From positions 22,588,359 through 22,652,358 of the forward strand of contig OZ038322.1 in NCBI GenBank assembly GCA_964035795.1: a stretch of 64,000 bases of DNA, written 5' to 3'. Source of the stretch: Pterobdella sp. o SKG-2022 (Eukaryota > Annelida > Clitellata > Hirudinida > Piscicolidae). Position 1 is the first letter of the stretch. Each line of letters starts with the position of its first letter. The position numbers were made by a program, and so were the translations under genes. Below the pieces are notes generated by a model. It was not told the origin of the DNA, did not search any database, and was given only the letters and a program-made list of their open reading frames with translations. Shown in pieces: positions 53,501-64,000 of this stretch.

Positions 53501-56500
53501 GGATGTGGCCTGTATTCCATTTCAGGTTCTGATGGTGCAAATCTCTCCTCTTTTGACGTCCCTCCAAAAGGGTATGACTTATTTCCTGAAATTGATGAAG
53601 GAGTGGTGGTATGATGTAAAAGGTGTGATAAAAAGGTAAGTGGTGGTGTGTGTAAAAGTGAATGACGTGCAGATTGACTTACCAAAAGCATTTTGACTTG
53701 GTGGTGAAGGGAAAGAATCATCTCCTGAAATAAGATTTAAGTTACATCAACCACATGTGATAAAGACGTAAATGACATCACCAACCTCCAGTAGCCACCT
53801 TGGACCCCTGCAGCACTTGTTGTCGTGGGTCATTTCGACCTGTTTGGTTGACTCGAAAGTTTAACAAATGCATTAGAAATTGAGGTGGAAGCAATGAAAA
53901 ATTTTATAGATATCGCAAGTTTCAAGGTGAGTCTACGTGAAGCAGGTAAGACGACATTGAAACTAATTAAGCGTGAAATGTAACGAAACAAAATTTGAAA
54001 AGTATAAGTAATAATGGTCTGAAAAGTGGTTTGAGGTTGAGTAAGGTGTGGTGTTGAACGGTGAAAGATAAATTTAAAAGATAGTGAAAGGTTAGCATAA
54101 GCAGTTTTTTGCCTTCACCATCTAGGACTGTCTTTTCGCTACTATGCACATCAGTTATTGCACCAACTGATGTGATACTCGTAGTCTTACTTGCATCCTC
54201 ATTACTTGATGGGAAGGAGGTCTCTATAACATTAGATGTAGTGTGGAGTCATGAATGATTAATCAGGTGCCGAGATAATCCTCAGAATTATAAAACATAA
54301 TAGGAAAAAATGAAATATCTTGAACATGTGTACCATTGATGTTGAGGTTGGCCAGACGATCCAGACTGTTGTTGTTGCTTCTTGATGGCTTGCTGGGCAC
54401 TATGTGGTTAATGCCACAGTGATTTCAAAATGGTACTTTTCATTAATTAACTATTTAAAAATGGTCAAAAACAAGAACCTTGAGGTGGCACTTTGGACTT
54501 GCCCCCTTGCACATAGACTATCTCCACAGGCTTCTTTCCTTCCGTCAGGCTTTCTGCAGTCATCAAATATATATGAATCTTGAAAAATTTTTATCTATTC
54601 TTTGTGGCTCTGATACATATAAACCAAATCATAAAACCAGGTTAAATAAACAAGTGATATTTAAAACGAATATTAACATTGAATGAACATGATACTTTTT
54701 CAGGTGCCTTACGTCAGATACACGCTCTTGCAACCAAGCATATAAACCTTGTGACTTGTGAAGACTATCTTGTGACGCCTGCTTCTCTGTCACGTTGGTG
54801 ACGTAGACGATCTCCAGGGGCTTCACTCCACCTGCCATCAACAACTGCATCTTACCAGGGTCTCATCACTCACATTATCAAAACTCAATAATCATTCTTT
54901 CTTCCATCACACATCTTATCTAACAAAAACCCCAAAAAATGATGAACATACTTTTTGCATTAGTATCGATCTTCACAGATGAGGGCTGTATATTCGAAGA
55001 AGCCTCCCTTGACCTATCATGGCTTCCATAATCTCCTGTACCATCTGCATACTGACCTGGCTGTGCGCCATCTCCATATCGACCTGGCTGTGCGCCATCC
55101 CCATATCGACCTGGCTGTGCGCCATCTCCATAACGACCTGGCTGGACACCGTCTCCATACCGACCTGACTGTGTGCCGTCTACATACTGACCGGGTTGGC
55201 CCTCCATATAACGTCCATACTGCACTCCTTGGTCTCCATATTGTGCTGATGGATTGTTAGCACCTTGATTCTGCCTTGCATATTGCAGACTGCCTTGTTG
55301 GTAGGCAGGGTCGTTCCTAGGACCTCCATAATATGGCTGGTTGCTGCCGCCATAGGGGGCTTGACTGCCTTCATATCCATAGTACTGACCCCCTCCCGCT
55401 GTTATTTAACATTTTTTTGTAAAGTGGAATTTCCCAAATACATATATGAAGAATGATGTGGTATTTACTAAGTATATAGGATGTATAAGGTGGTAGATAG
55501 ATAAGTGGTACTAGGTACATATGCGGTACTCACCAGGCCCCATGTATTCCTGATGTTGCATGCTCATGGTGTCAGGCCTCATGTCTTCACCACGATTGGG
55601 TCGATACATGTACTGCAATACGTGCATGTATTAAAGATCAGTCAATTTATTTGAAATTTGCCAACCTGATTTTGAAGAGTGTTGTTGTATGATGGTGTCT
55701 GGCCTGCATTGTATTCATCTCTGTATGTATCCCTACCTTGCTGTGAGTGTTTCCAGTCCTGAACCCGATGTTCCGGATGTCGCATCGTGGATGACAAGGG
55801 AAGGGTTCCAAACTGGCCTCCTGGAGTAGAGTAGGTAGATGGGGCAGCCTGCATTCCATAAGCCAGATCAGAACGGTCAAACACCTGGCCATACACTGCT
55901 GCAAAGTCTTTGTCAGTGAACGAGAGAAGGTACTGACACACATGTGTGTATGTGTCTCCTTCCCTAATGGGCTCATTGGCATACACCTCAAGACCATACT
56001 CCCCAGGGGCAGGAAGAGTGGCTGTGATGAAGTCTTGGTTTTCTTGCTCATCCAGAGTCACTGCATTCTCTAATGTATCTTCGTCAAGATCCTCTTTTAC
56101 CAAACGTGCATACAACCTCACAGACCTCGATTTGAGGAAACTCAGCTCCACTTTACCATTTGATGCAGAAATTAAAGCAGTCTTGCAGCTGGGAGTCATT
56201 CCATACTGCTTGACAGGAGCTCCAGCACCCCAGTTGGCATCGGAACATTGGGGGTAAGGTCGGACATCCCTGGCTGCCTGATCACAGATGATCTTATACT
56301 CACATGCAGCTTTGAACACATTCTCTATCTTTATCTTCTCAGCTGTAGGTTGCGCAAAAACTGTCAAATAGAAGTTGCCCTCCTTAGGGGACCGGAAGTA
56401 GAAGGTGACTCGGTCATCAGTGGTTTCCTGAAGCACATACCTTTTCAAATGCAGACCCTGCACAAACTCTGAGCCAGTCTCAGCTGACACGAGTTTAAAG

Positions 56501-59210
56501 GTGAAAGAAGTGGGGTCACAGAACCCCAAAGTGACAGTGACAACACCCCTTTTGGTGAAAAGAATGCCCCTGTTCTGTTGCAGAAACTGCATATGAATGT
56601 TGAAGAAGAATGACTTGACGAGAGGGTACTCCTCATATTCAGTGCGAGATCTGACTGGATGAATGAGTTGCCACTGGGAGTCCTCAGGCATGTGGCTGTA
56701 AATGAGCATGCCAGGCTCCGTGAGGAAATAAAAGTCATCATACTCATACACCAAATTCTCTGGAGTGTTGCGCTCCGATTGTAAATATCTGTGAATGGGT
56801 GGTGACATGACAGTGATGATCATATTTTTGTTGAGAGTTATGATGAAACCTGGTGGCCCAATGGCAGTCAATGAGTTGCCAGTTTCGGTCAATGAGAACA
56901 GCATTCCAAGAGTGGTTAGGAACAGAGGAAGTAATGGGCATTCCAGGTTTGTAATCAACTCCTTTAGCCCACCCACTCACAGTGACGCAGTGCAAACCAG
57001 CATAACTTGGTGTGCAGAGTTTTTGATGCAATTTTGTACTGTCAATAATCATGAAAATAAGACATACCAGGCCATGCATTCAAAAATTTTTGCATATGTT
57101 GTTTTTCCATCTTTGAAGGCCCCAATCACCTGTTCGGGTGATCCAGGCAGTTCTGAGTCAAACATGATGGTGAAGAGGTTCTTGTTTGTCATCCATCGGA
57201 ATATGGCCCTGTTTTAGTGTCATTCCTTTAATATATTAAGTGTTATCACTGATACAAGGCAAAATTAATGCCTTAATATACACAACCTTTAAAACTACCC
57301 ATCCACTCAATAACCTACTCTACCAGCTCATCCACCCACCTGGCCTTCTCCAGTTCATTAAACTGCTTCTTAATCACCAAATTCCACATGAGTCCCTTGA
57401 AGTTCCTGTAGTTGGTTCGAGCCTCCTGTGCAGTGGTGCCTCATGTGTACATAAAAAAACTAAATAACAAATCAACCTCAATTGAGCAAAGAATGACAAA
57501 ATAACTAAAAAATTCATCTAACAACTAAATAACCAACAAAAAACAATATATTATGCAAAAAATGTTAATCAAAACGATAAGTGATTTGTGAAGTTTCTAT
57601 TTTCCTGAGTCATTCTTATGCTATTCAACAGCATCAATATTACTCAATTTCATAAAATACCCCTGCAACACACACTTTTTGTATTTAAGGAACATCTTCT
57701 CATGTTTATCTGTTAAGTGTTGGTCCTAAGATGATTTTCCAAAGAAAAGACTTTTCCAAAAACCTAGCTCGATGAGACCAAACTGATAAACAGTCTGTGA
57801 GGGTCTTTTTAAATAGATAATATGAGTAACCTCAAAAGTTTTACTATAAGAAAAAATTTGTCTACAAATTTTTACCCTGAAAGGCTAGCAAACTTACCAG
57901 CTAGCAGACCTGCATAGATGGTGCTTTTTAACGTCATGTCAAGGACAAACCACTTTCATCATCTTAACATAGATCATTAATGAAGTGAAACACATAAAAT
58001 TTTTATTTTTCAAAATACTCACATACTAAACAATAAAGGTACAATGAATAAAAAATAATAAATAGAAATAATAACAAAAAAAAACATAAAAATAAATATT
58101 TCGAAACAAAAATAAATAAAAATAAAAAAATAAACAAAACGATATTTAAAAATAACAATGAACAATTCAAAAAAATTCATAAAATTTCAAGCTTTTTAAT
58201 TAAGATATTTCGTTTATTTTTAGAAAAACATTGAATATTGATTTAATTTCTCAAGTCCTATTACTAATATCTATTATTATTCATGATAACACTATTAGAA
58301 AGACTATATATGGCTCATGGGAAAATTCTTACTCCACCCAAGGAATTATAAAATCTTGCAAAACATAATTCAAGTTGTTTGCTGCAACATTGTAATGTGA
58401 TATGCAGAATAAAGACCAAATCTCACTGATTAAGAATAATCAGGATTCCATGATTGGTAACACTGCTTCTGTTTGCGCTATCATCATCATCATCACCACC
58501 ACATGATAATCATCCTCATCACCCATCACCGCAAAATTCTAATCATTGTCACCAACAATCATCATCATTACCTTCCCCCCCACAACATCATTATCATGAA
58601 AGCTTATTGCTTGATTGTTATCCAAAAAAATAAATAAAATATTTTTTTAAAACAAATAACTATGTATTTCATACTATCATACTTGGACTTAAACAATCAT
58701 CATCCTCATCATAAAGTTCTTGAAGTTATTTGGCCAATGAGTCATCAGATAGTCAAGTGAAGACTCATTAAAGGCATTTATTAATAACTCAGAATGAATG
58801 CCATTATAAATTATCACGTCCATATAAGTTATTCATTTCCATAATTGGAATTGGTTACTCACCAAACAATAAAAATTGGTTATTCATGGAAGAAAAGAAA
58901 TTTCTAATTCATTGTAAAACAAAAATTTATTATTCATAAAGCAAAAAAATGGTTATTATTCTTCAACAGTGATAAAAAACAAGAAACACACAGACATAGA
59001 AAAAAGACACATACATACAAAGCAACACAGAAATACAAAGTGGTACCTCAGAATATGAACACAAGGACTAACATTGACGGCATGTGTGTCAATAGCTCGA
59101 AACACCTCAGTATCGTGGTAGATCTGCCTTTTGATGTACTTCGGAGGGAATGATGGTGGTCGCTGAGCCGGATTTACTGGCTCTAAGTAGAAATCCGAAG
59201 GAACACTCAT
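50516..59210 (-). CDS. Kyphoscoliosis/hillarin-type protein with two tandem transglutaminase-like modules
   Basis: KY-family proteins are cytosolic, bind cytoskeleton (filamin, neurites or muscle Z-discs) and carry a transglutaminase-like fold. Twenty-three exons join in phase from ATG 59210 to TAA 50516: 4755 bases, 1584 aa. Exons on the minus strand: 59210-59073, 57425-57340, 57208-57068, 57005-56850, 56788-55666, 55612-55534, 55398-54952, 54831-54748, 54553-54479, 54399-54334, 54223-54191, 54166-54119, 53839-53786, 53724-53683, 53585-53338, 53209-53121, 53001-52861, 52713-52652, 52589-52477, 52422-52333, 52243-52076, 51868-51720, 51638-50516. Each module has a DTHAV linker, YAGLHC, a HSWNAV histidine box, an Asp box (DCHWA) and beta-rich repeats with GEYGLE.YAN. 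The two modules are joined by a Gly/Tyr-rich and low-complexity linker. The usual catalytic Cys position reads TTYA in both. Confidence 0.88.
51938..52055. mobile_element. 118-bp inserted element with perfect 18-bp target-site duplications
   Basis: The direct repeat AAAATGTAAAGATGTGAA occurs at 51920-51937 and again at 52056-52073. Between them lies a segment with ATTCAAATGAAAACATTTTT, CATGAAGCTTTTCGTAA and a terminal inverted copy of the first block (near 52020-52040). It matches the dispersed element at 38515-38720. It sits in the intron between KY-like exons 52243-52076 and 51868-51720, close to the donor. Confidence 0.8.
54966..55210 (-). repeat. In-frame 30-bp tandem repeat encoding PGRYGDGAQ decapeptides
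   Basis: Within KY-like exon 55398-54952 the minus strand encodes about six copies of a ten-residue unit, PGRYGDGAQ(P) with variants such as [10 protein letters not shown] and PGQYADGTG. It lies in the Gly/Tyr-rich linker between the two modules and probably forms a flexible spacer that varies in length between individuals. Confidence 0.9.
57426..59072. other. First intron of the KY-like gene
   Basis: A 1.65-kb intron, the longest of this gene, separating the N-terminal exon (59210-59073) from the first module. It is AT-rich with ATC-rich low complexity near 58480-58600; no further gene or recognised element is seen. Confidence 0.6.
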
Positions 59211-60275
59211 GTTGTCTATGTGGTGGTATTGAGTGTTTATGTGTCAATTAAACGTTTGTATTTTATGTTTTTGAGAGTTTTTATCAAAGATATATTTGAA
59301 TATTCATGTATCAACAGAGGCCTTTTGTTATTATTTTTATGTGGTTTTGAATAAACTTTCAAAAGCATACATCTTTTGTCCAAAAGAAGAAAAGCAATTT
59401 TAAAAATAATGGATTGATTTATAAAAAATTCAACTCTTAGATTGCATTTTTGAGCTGCCTCAAACTTATATATAAATATGCAAATTATTTTCTTAGATAA
59501 CTTAAGCATGAGAATTTTTTGGGTTCTAAGTGATTTATTGAAGATATTAAACACATTTTTCCATTTAAGATCATGTCATTTAATGGTGTCAATGCTAATT
59601 GACAACCACCAAGTGTTGAGTCTGAATAAAAAACAGTCTTTTTTTCACAATCGTTTATTTTTTTTTCTTTCCCTCATTAATATTTATAACTTTGAGACTT
59701 GTCGATAAATGATTACTTGAGAATATTTGTGAGAATTATTTTTATATGAGTTTTCTAAACTATTGTTTACTCAATTTTTTTCAGTAATCATTTATAAAGA
59801 TTTTAACTTGAAAAGTATTTCAAATAAGTAAAGTATTGTTATATTCAAAATACCGACCTTTTTACTTTTCGATCAAAAATTTTTAACTTTCGTCTAATAA
59901 TCCAAAATAATTATTTAAAGAAAAACTCGAATCTTCACTTTTATATTGACAAAAACTAGAAAAAAAAATCCGGAAAACTCTAATCCGGCTGAGAAGTTTG
60001 GTATTTTAGGGATGTGTATAATTTGTAATCTAAATTTATTGATAATTTATTTTATTTATTTTGCAAAAATAAATTTTTTGAACATTTCCGAATAATATTT
60101 ATGGATTTGGATTTTCTCACATGTTTCGATTTTGCATTATAGAAAATTCATAATTTAAATATATAAATCAAAATGCTATTTTTATGTAATTTTAAATGAT
60201 TATAGTTTGTTTTTTTTTAACTAAATTTAAAACTTACTTAACTTTTATAGACCTTGAAGTCACTATGGTGACGAG
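59211..60275. promoter_or_regulatory. Head-to-head 5' region, KY-like gene and MORN1
   Basis: About 1.06 kb between two divergent start codons. It is very AT-rich. A short open reading frame, ATGGTGACGAGATGA (60264-60278), overlaps the MORN1 start codon in another frame. No core promoter element stands out. Confidence 0.5.
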
Positions 60276-62725
60276 ATGAATTTGAAAAGAGACGAGTACC
60301 GAGGAGCTGTGAAAAAATCAAGACCACATGGTGAAGTTTTGTATATGTTTTATTAGAGTTATTACTGAATTTTGATTCAAAAGGTTATGGAGAGTATCTG
60401 TTTTCAAACACATTCTACAAATACCAAGGCAATTGGCAGAATGGCAAAAAACATGGTAGGCTTTTTAATGAAAATTAGAACAAATTATTAATATTCATAA
60501 ATTAGGTAAAGGTAAACTGTTGTTCGCTGACGGGAGTTATTATGACGGAGATTTCGAAAACGATGAAATAAACGGTTACGGATTCTTCTACGACTCTTTT
60601 AAAAATACCGAATACAGCGGATACTTTAGAGATGGAGAGAAAGAAGGGAATGGTTGCATGAAATATTCTGATGGATCCCAATATGTTGGCCAGTGGTGTG
60701 GAAACGTACCTCAAGGTTCTTTTACGAAGGCCATTTTGGTTAATAACTTCGTAAAATACTATTCAATGCCACCAATATGTAGGCCATGGAGTTTTGACAA
60801 ACATAGATGGCGACATGTACGATGGAGAATTTTATAATAACAAGAAGCATGGAGAAGGAGTTCTCAAGCGCTCGTGAGGATAACATTGAATGATAGGATA
60901 AATTGATGGACATTTGTTTGCCACAGAGACGGGTCGAGATACGAGGGGTACTGGGCGAGAGATGCGCAACAAGGACACGGGATGTTCACGTATGCAGATG
61001 GATCGTGCTATGAGGTGCTTCACATTTATTTTCGGGTTTTTGAAACAAAAGTTATGAAAAATGATAAATTTTTCACCTAATCAAGTAAAATTATACTTTG
61101 ATATCAGATCTGATATGAAGTTTTAAACATTGAAGGGTCAGTGGAACAGAGGCTTGATGCATGGTATGGGGGTGCTACATCATATCTCAGGTGTGGTTTG
61201 ATTCAATGTTGTGTGGTGGGATTTCATGTGATTTCATCTGTTTATTTTCATGAGTATTGATCTAAGGATGCAGTTACGACGGCATGTGGCGTTATGGCAG
61301 ACCCGGGTGGACCCCTGTGAAGTTGCAACTGATCTGCTCGATTGCTGAAGTGCCTGTGAATGGCACCTTCAGTATCTTTGTGCACTGCTTGGATGAGCTT
61401 AATAACGTGTGTGAACTAGGTCGCAATTCAACTTTTTCAATTTCAAAGGGCATTGTTAGCTTATAACTATTTGTATAAGAATTTATGTTTAACTGATTTT
61501 TATTGAATAATTGTTTGTATGCTTGTTTAGATAACGGGAGAAGCATAAAACTGATGGCTGGGTTGGTGAAGAAGGATGATAAAGATGTGTACACATTGTT
61601 TGAGGCAGGAAACGTTGTGAGTGATGCGGTAGAGTTGAGTGTGTCTAGTGAGAGAGTAAGTGAAGGAAGTGGGGAAAAAGATATTGAAGAAAAACCTAGT
61701 AAAGAGGAAACTGAAGAAGGTGTTAAGAAGAATACTAAGAAGGAAGGAAGTAGTGGAGATGAAATTTCATGTATGACAGAAGCAGAGGCATACGCTTATT
61801 GCTACTTGTAAGTCTTGATGATATAAAATTAACACTTTTACCATAAATTTCGTAATTCAAAGTAAATTGAAGATGAAGGAAATAAAGCTGTATAAGTCTG
61901 TCATAACTTTCCATGATCCTGTTGTGTTTGCACATCCAACGAGCTCCGAAAATGGTAGTGTGTTGCTGCATGGAGAGAGGGAAGATGGTGGTGATGATGA
62001 CAGTAGAAGTGGTGGTGCCGGTGAAGATGGGGCTAAAGTTAAAGATGGGGTTAAAGTTGAAGATGGGGGTAAATCTCTAGGTAATGATAAAGTTGAGGGT
62101 GGTAAAAGTGAAGATGGCGGTGAAGGCAGTGAAGATAGTGAAAGTAGTACAAAAGAACCTAGAAGTGAGTCTATAGAAGGAGTTGCAAAAAAAGAAAAAG
62201 GCATAGTGACTGAATTATTCAAAGGTTTCAAATTTTATTTTTTGTCCACTCCGAAAACCAACCATTCAACACACCACCCAAACTAATCCTCCCTCTACCT
62301 TAGAACATTCTGGATTATTGAAGGTGCACCAAGGTAAAGTGATGGCACACAACCTGATGTTGAGGATCTGCGATGACGAAATTTTGACAGACCCATCTTC
62401 ATGTAAAACATTTCTCTCATTGTATTCAGGTTTCATATCTCAAATATACAAGTCTCAAAGACATATAGAAACACATGTATATGAAGTTACAAAAATTCAA
62501 TATATGTATATAAAGTTTAACAAAAATTTCACAATTGGAGTAAAACTAGCCACTCTCAGTATAGTGTTGGTAAAAAAAGATTCAAACCATAGCATCCATT
62601 CGTGCCTTCATCTCCAAAAACCCACAGACCTCCTCTTGATCGTCGTGGTAGATGTCACGTGCCCAGCATTTTTCCACTTCCATCTCAAACACCATTTCAT
62701 CCTCAAAAAAATTACTCATCCATGA
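60276..62725 (+). CDS. MORN1: MORN repeat-containing protein 1
   Basis: Exons 60276-60330, 60384-60455, 60506-60715, 60783-60873, 60927-61014, 61136-61190, 61267-61419, 61531-61807, 61863-62224, 62304-62402 and 62628-62725 join in phase to 1560 bases, 519 aa. The N-terminal half is about seven MORN repeats such as YQGNWQNGKKHGKGKLLF, DGSYYDGDFENDEINGYGF, DGSQYVGQWCGNVPQGHG and DGSRYEGYWARDAQQGHG. After GMWRYGRPGW a non-MORN domain follows (LQLICSIAEVPVNGTFSIF), as in vertebrate MORN1, and the end LLLIVVVDVTCPAFFHF matches its C-terminal block. Residues about 330-450 form an acidic Asp/Glu/Gly/Lys low-complexity insert not known from vertebrates. Members of the family are linked to cilia and membranes; the role of MORN1 is poorly known. 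Confidence 0.87.
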
Positions 62726-63098
62726 CTCATCCATCTATTCATCCAAATATTCTTCTATCTTTTTTTCAAAGTCATTTTTTCATCTATCTTTCCATCCTAT
62801 TAAAATTTTTTTAGATTTATTTGTAATTTAAAATTTTTCGAAAGTCAATAAATCCTGCCAATCAAAGATTTCAATTCCAGAGTCACAATTTGTGACTCAT
62901 CGTACATTCGATTGCCATGAAATGCACAAAAAGTTGCATAAAATAAAAGCATTATGTACACGTTTTTTACAAAATCCTATTATGATGAAAGAAATGGTGT
63001 GGATATGCTTCACCGTAGCATTATCACATGGAACTTCTTCTCGTGGTGCCAGATGTGAAAACAAGGATCAAGTAAAAAAAATACTGATGAGCGACGTC
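62726..63098. other. Convergent 3' region
   Basis: Between the MORN1 stop and the stop of the last minus-strand gene. No additional gene is supported; it will contain both 3' untranslated regions. Confidence 0.5.
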
Positions 63099-63890
63099 TC
63101 AATCGTTGGTGATGGGGGAAGTTTTTGAGGGGCAAAGTTTTATTTTTTTGATTGATGAAGCGACAAAATGATTACCCAGTTCGTCTCTCATCATGGCGAC
63201 ATCACAACAAAAGTCGCTGGAGTCCAGAAGGTCGTCAGAAACAAAACTGAGGTTGTTGTTGTTGTTGTTGTTGTTGTCGGAAGAGTCGCTGTTGCCAAAT
63301 GACCTGAAAGACTTTTTCTTTCTGAGCATGTTTCCTCTTTTGTTTTGCTCGATCGGCTCTGATAGTTTGAGAAAGGCAGGTCTCATAGTGGCGGGTTTGA
63401 GTCTCTCTTGTTTCTTCAAAGAACTCCGGAAACAGTTGACGTTGTTGGGTGTGAATAGTCGGCTTTCAGACGCCACGGCGTAAGAATTGAGTTTTTTATG
63501 CGACAAATCGATATTGGGGTGTGGATCGTCACTGGCAGATCTATTGAAAGGGTTGGCTTTGTCGTCGATGGCTGTGTAGGTTGAGTGCATGGAAAGTAAG
63601 GCCGAAGATTTTGTGTCGAGAAGAAGGTTTTGTTGAATGGGTGACTTGAGGGTGGCGTGTTCGATGATGATGGGGGTCTTGTAACCGTTAGAAGGGAGGC
63701 ACGAGTCTGGTTTCTTTGGGGAGAGAAGAATTTGCAGTTCTTCTGTATTTCTTGTCCCTTCTTTTAGCAATTTTTTTCTGTCTGAACAATTCTTTCCTTG
63801 ATGATTTTCTTTGTTGTTTGTACTGTTGTTCATAAGTGCTGACAGACTCTTCCGTTTCCACTTTGTCAAATCGATTTTGCTCTTTGAACC
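63099..63890 (-). CDS. Unrecognised, largely disordered protein, last exon (gene continues right of window)
   Basis: A minus-strand exon follows an acceptor near 63891 (ATATACAG) and stays open for about 263 codons to a TGA at 63099. It begins SKSKIDLTKWKRKSLSALMN. It is rich in Ser, Lys and Asn, with several Ser-Pro and Thr-Pro sites (LLSPKKPD, TLKSPIQ, LFTPNNVN, CPSKTSP), a basic block MLRKKKSFRSFGNSD, and a run of nine Asn. No domain or membrane segment is visible. The basic KRKS and RKKKSFRSF blocks could be nuclear localisation signals and the S/TP sites suggest proline-directed kinase substrates, as in cell-cycle proteins; I cannot name the family. The 5' exons lie beyond the window. 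Confidence 0.65.
   Translation of the reverse strand, partial: GSKSKIDLTKWKRKSLSALMNNSTNNKENHQGKNCSDRKKLLKEGTRNTEELQILLSPKKPDSCLPSNGYKTPIIIEHATLKSPIQQNLLLDTKSSALLSMHSTYTAIDDKANPFNRSASDDPHPNIDLSHKKLNSYAVASESRLFTPNNVNCFRSSLKKQERLKPATMRPAFLKLSEPIEQNKRGNMLRKKKSFRSFGNSDSSDNNNNNNNNLSFVSDDLLDSSDFCCDVAMMRDELGNHFVASSIKKIKLCPSKTSPITND
63249..63279. repeat. GTT trinucleotide repeat in coding sequence
   Basis: About nine GTT units on the plus strand, read as AAC (Asn) on the coding minus strand, produce the poly-Asn run of the last gene. Confidence 0.9.
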
Positions 63891-64000
63891 TGTATATGGT
63901 TATAAAATGGTTTTCAACAAAACAAACACAAATACACATGCAGCCAACAAAAAAAATTTTTAATATAAAGTTTTTAGTATTTCATTGAGTCTCTTACTCT

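Noticed and set aside
50516..54000. Treating the second KY module as a separate gene
   Set aside because: No start codon with a plausible 5' end exists near 53585-54850, and all linker exons join in phase with the first module.
61857..62231. Minus-strand Ser/Pro/Leu-rich open frame opposite MORN1
   Set aside because: Antisense of the acidic MORN1 insert, whose exon phases close perfectly.

Overview
The window is nuclear DNA from a multicellular animal. It is AT-rich, its genes are split into many exons by mostly short GT-AG introns, and the proteins are metazoan families: SREBP, the NACHO chaperone, myosin VII, a BTB-BACK-PHR protein and kyphoscoliosis-type proteins. Compact genes, RTE-type LINEs and a tRNA-derived SINE suggest an invertebrate (lophotrochozoan or cnidarian would both fit), but the sequence alone does not settle the phylum. 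All gene models here were built by hand from splice signals, reading-frame continuity and remembered family sequences; no search was run.

Layout, left to right: the 3' half of an SREBP gene (+, 1-4328); a TMEM35A/NACHO-like gene (+, 4695-5438); a cytosolic 5'-nucleotidase III gene (-, 6266-10206) with an old LINE fragment in an intron; a cyclophilin (+, 11023-11885), divergent from the nucleotidase; a CD164-like sialomucin (-, 13063-14412); a HNK-1/CHST-type carbohydrate sulfotransferase (-, 14489-15758); a RANBP3 gene (-, 18341 to about 21670). Then comes a complete 53-exon myosin VII gene (+, 22362-38172, 2162 aa predicted) with two tRNA genes in its introns and a 200-N assembly gap that looks artificial. 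After it come a small unrecognised gene (-, 39374-39846), a repeat-rich stretch (hairpin element, nuclease-type retroelement remnant, tRNA-derived SINE, MITE; 39100-43100), a BTB-BACK-PHR gene (+, 43162-49403) whose sixth intron holds an antisense RTE LINE, a 23-exon kyphoscoliosis/hillarin-type gene (-, 50516-59210, 1584 aa) made of two tandem transglutaminase-like modules, a MORN1 gene (+, 60276-62725), and the 3' part of an unrecognised disordered-protein gene (-, 63099-63890).

The genes do not form an operon or obvious pathway; this is an ordinary mixed neighbourhood. Two pairs are head-to-head (nucleotidase/cyclophilin; RANBP3/myosin VII) and may share promoters. For seven genes (myosin VII, KY-like, MORN1, BTB, cyclophilin, CD164-like and sulfotransferase) the exon phases close exactly from start to stop, which is strong internal support. 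The most unusual points are the fused double KY module lacking the usual catalytic cysteine in both copies, the zero-length-looking assembly gap, the SINE with an almost intact tRNA head, and a short element in a KY intron bounded by perfect 18-bp target-site duplications.
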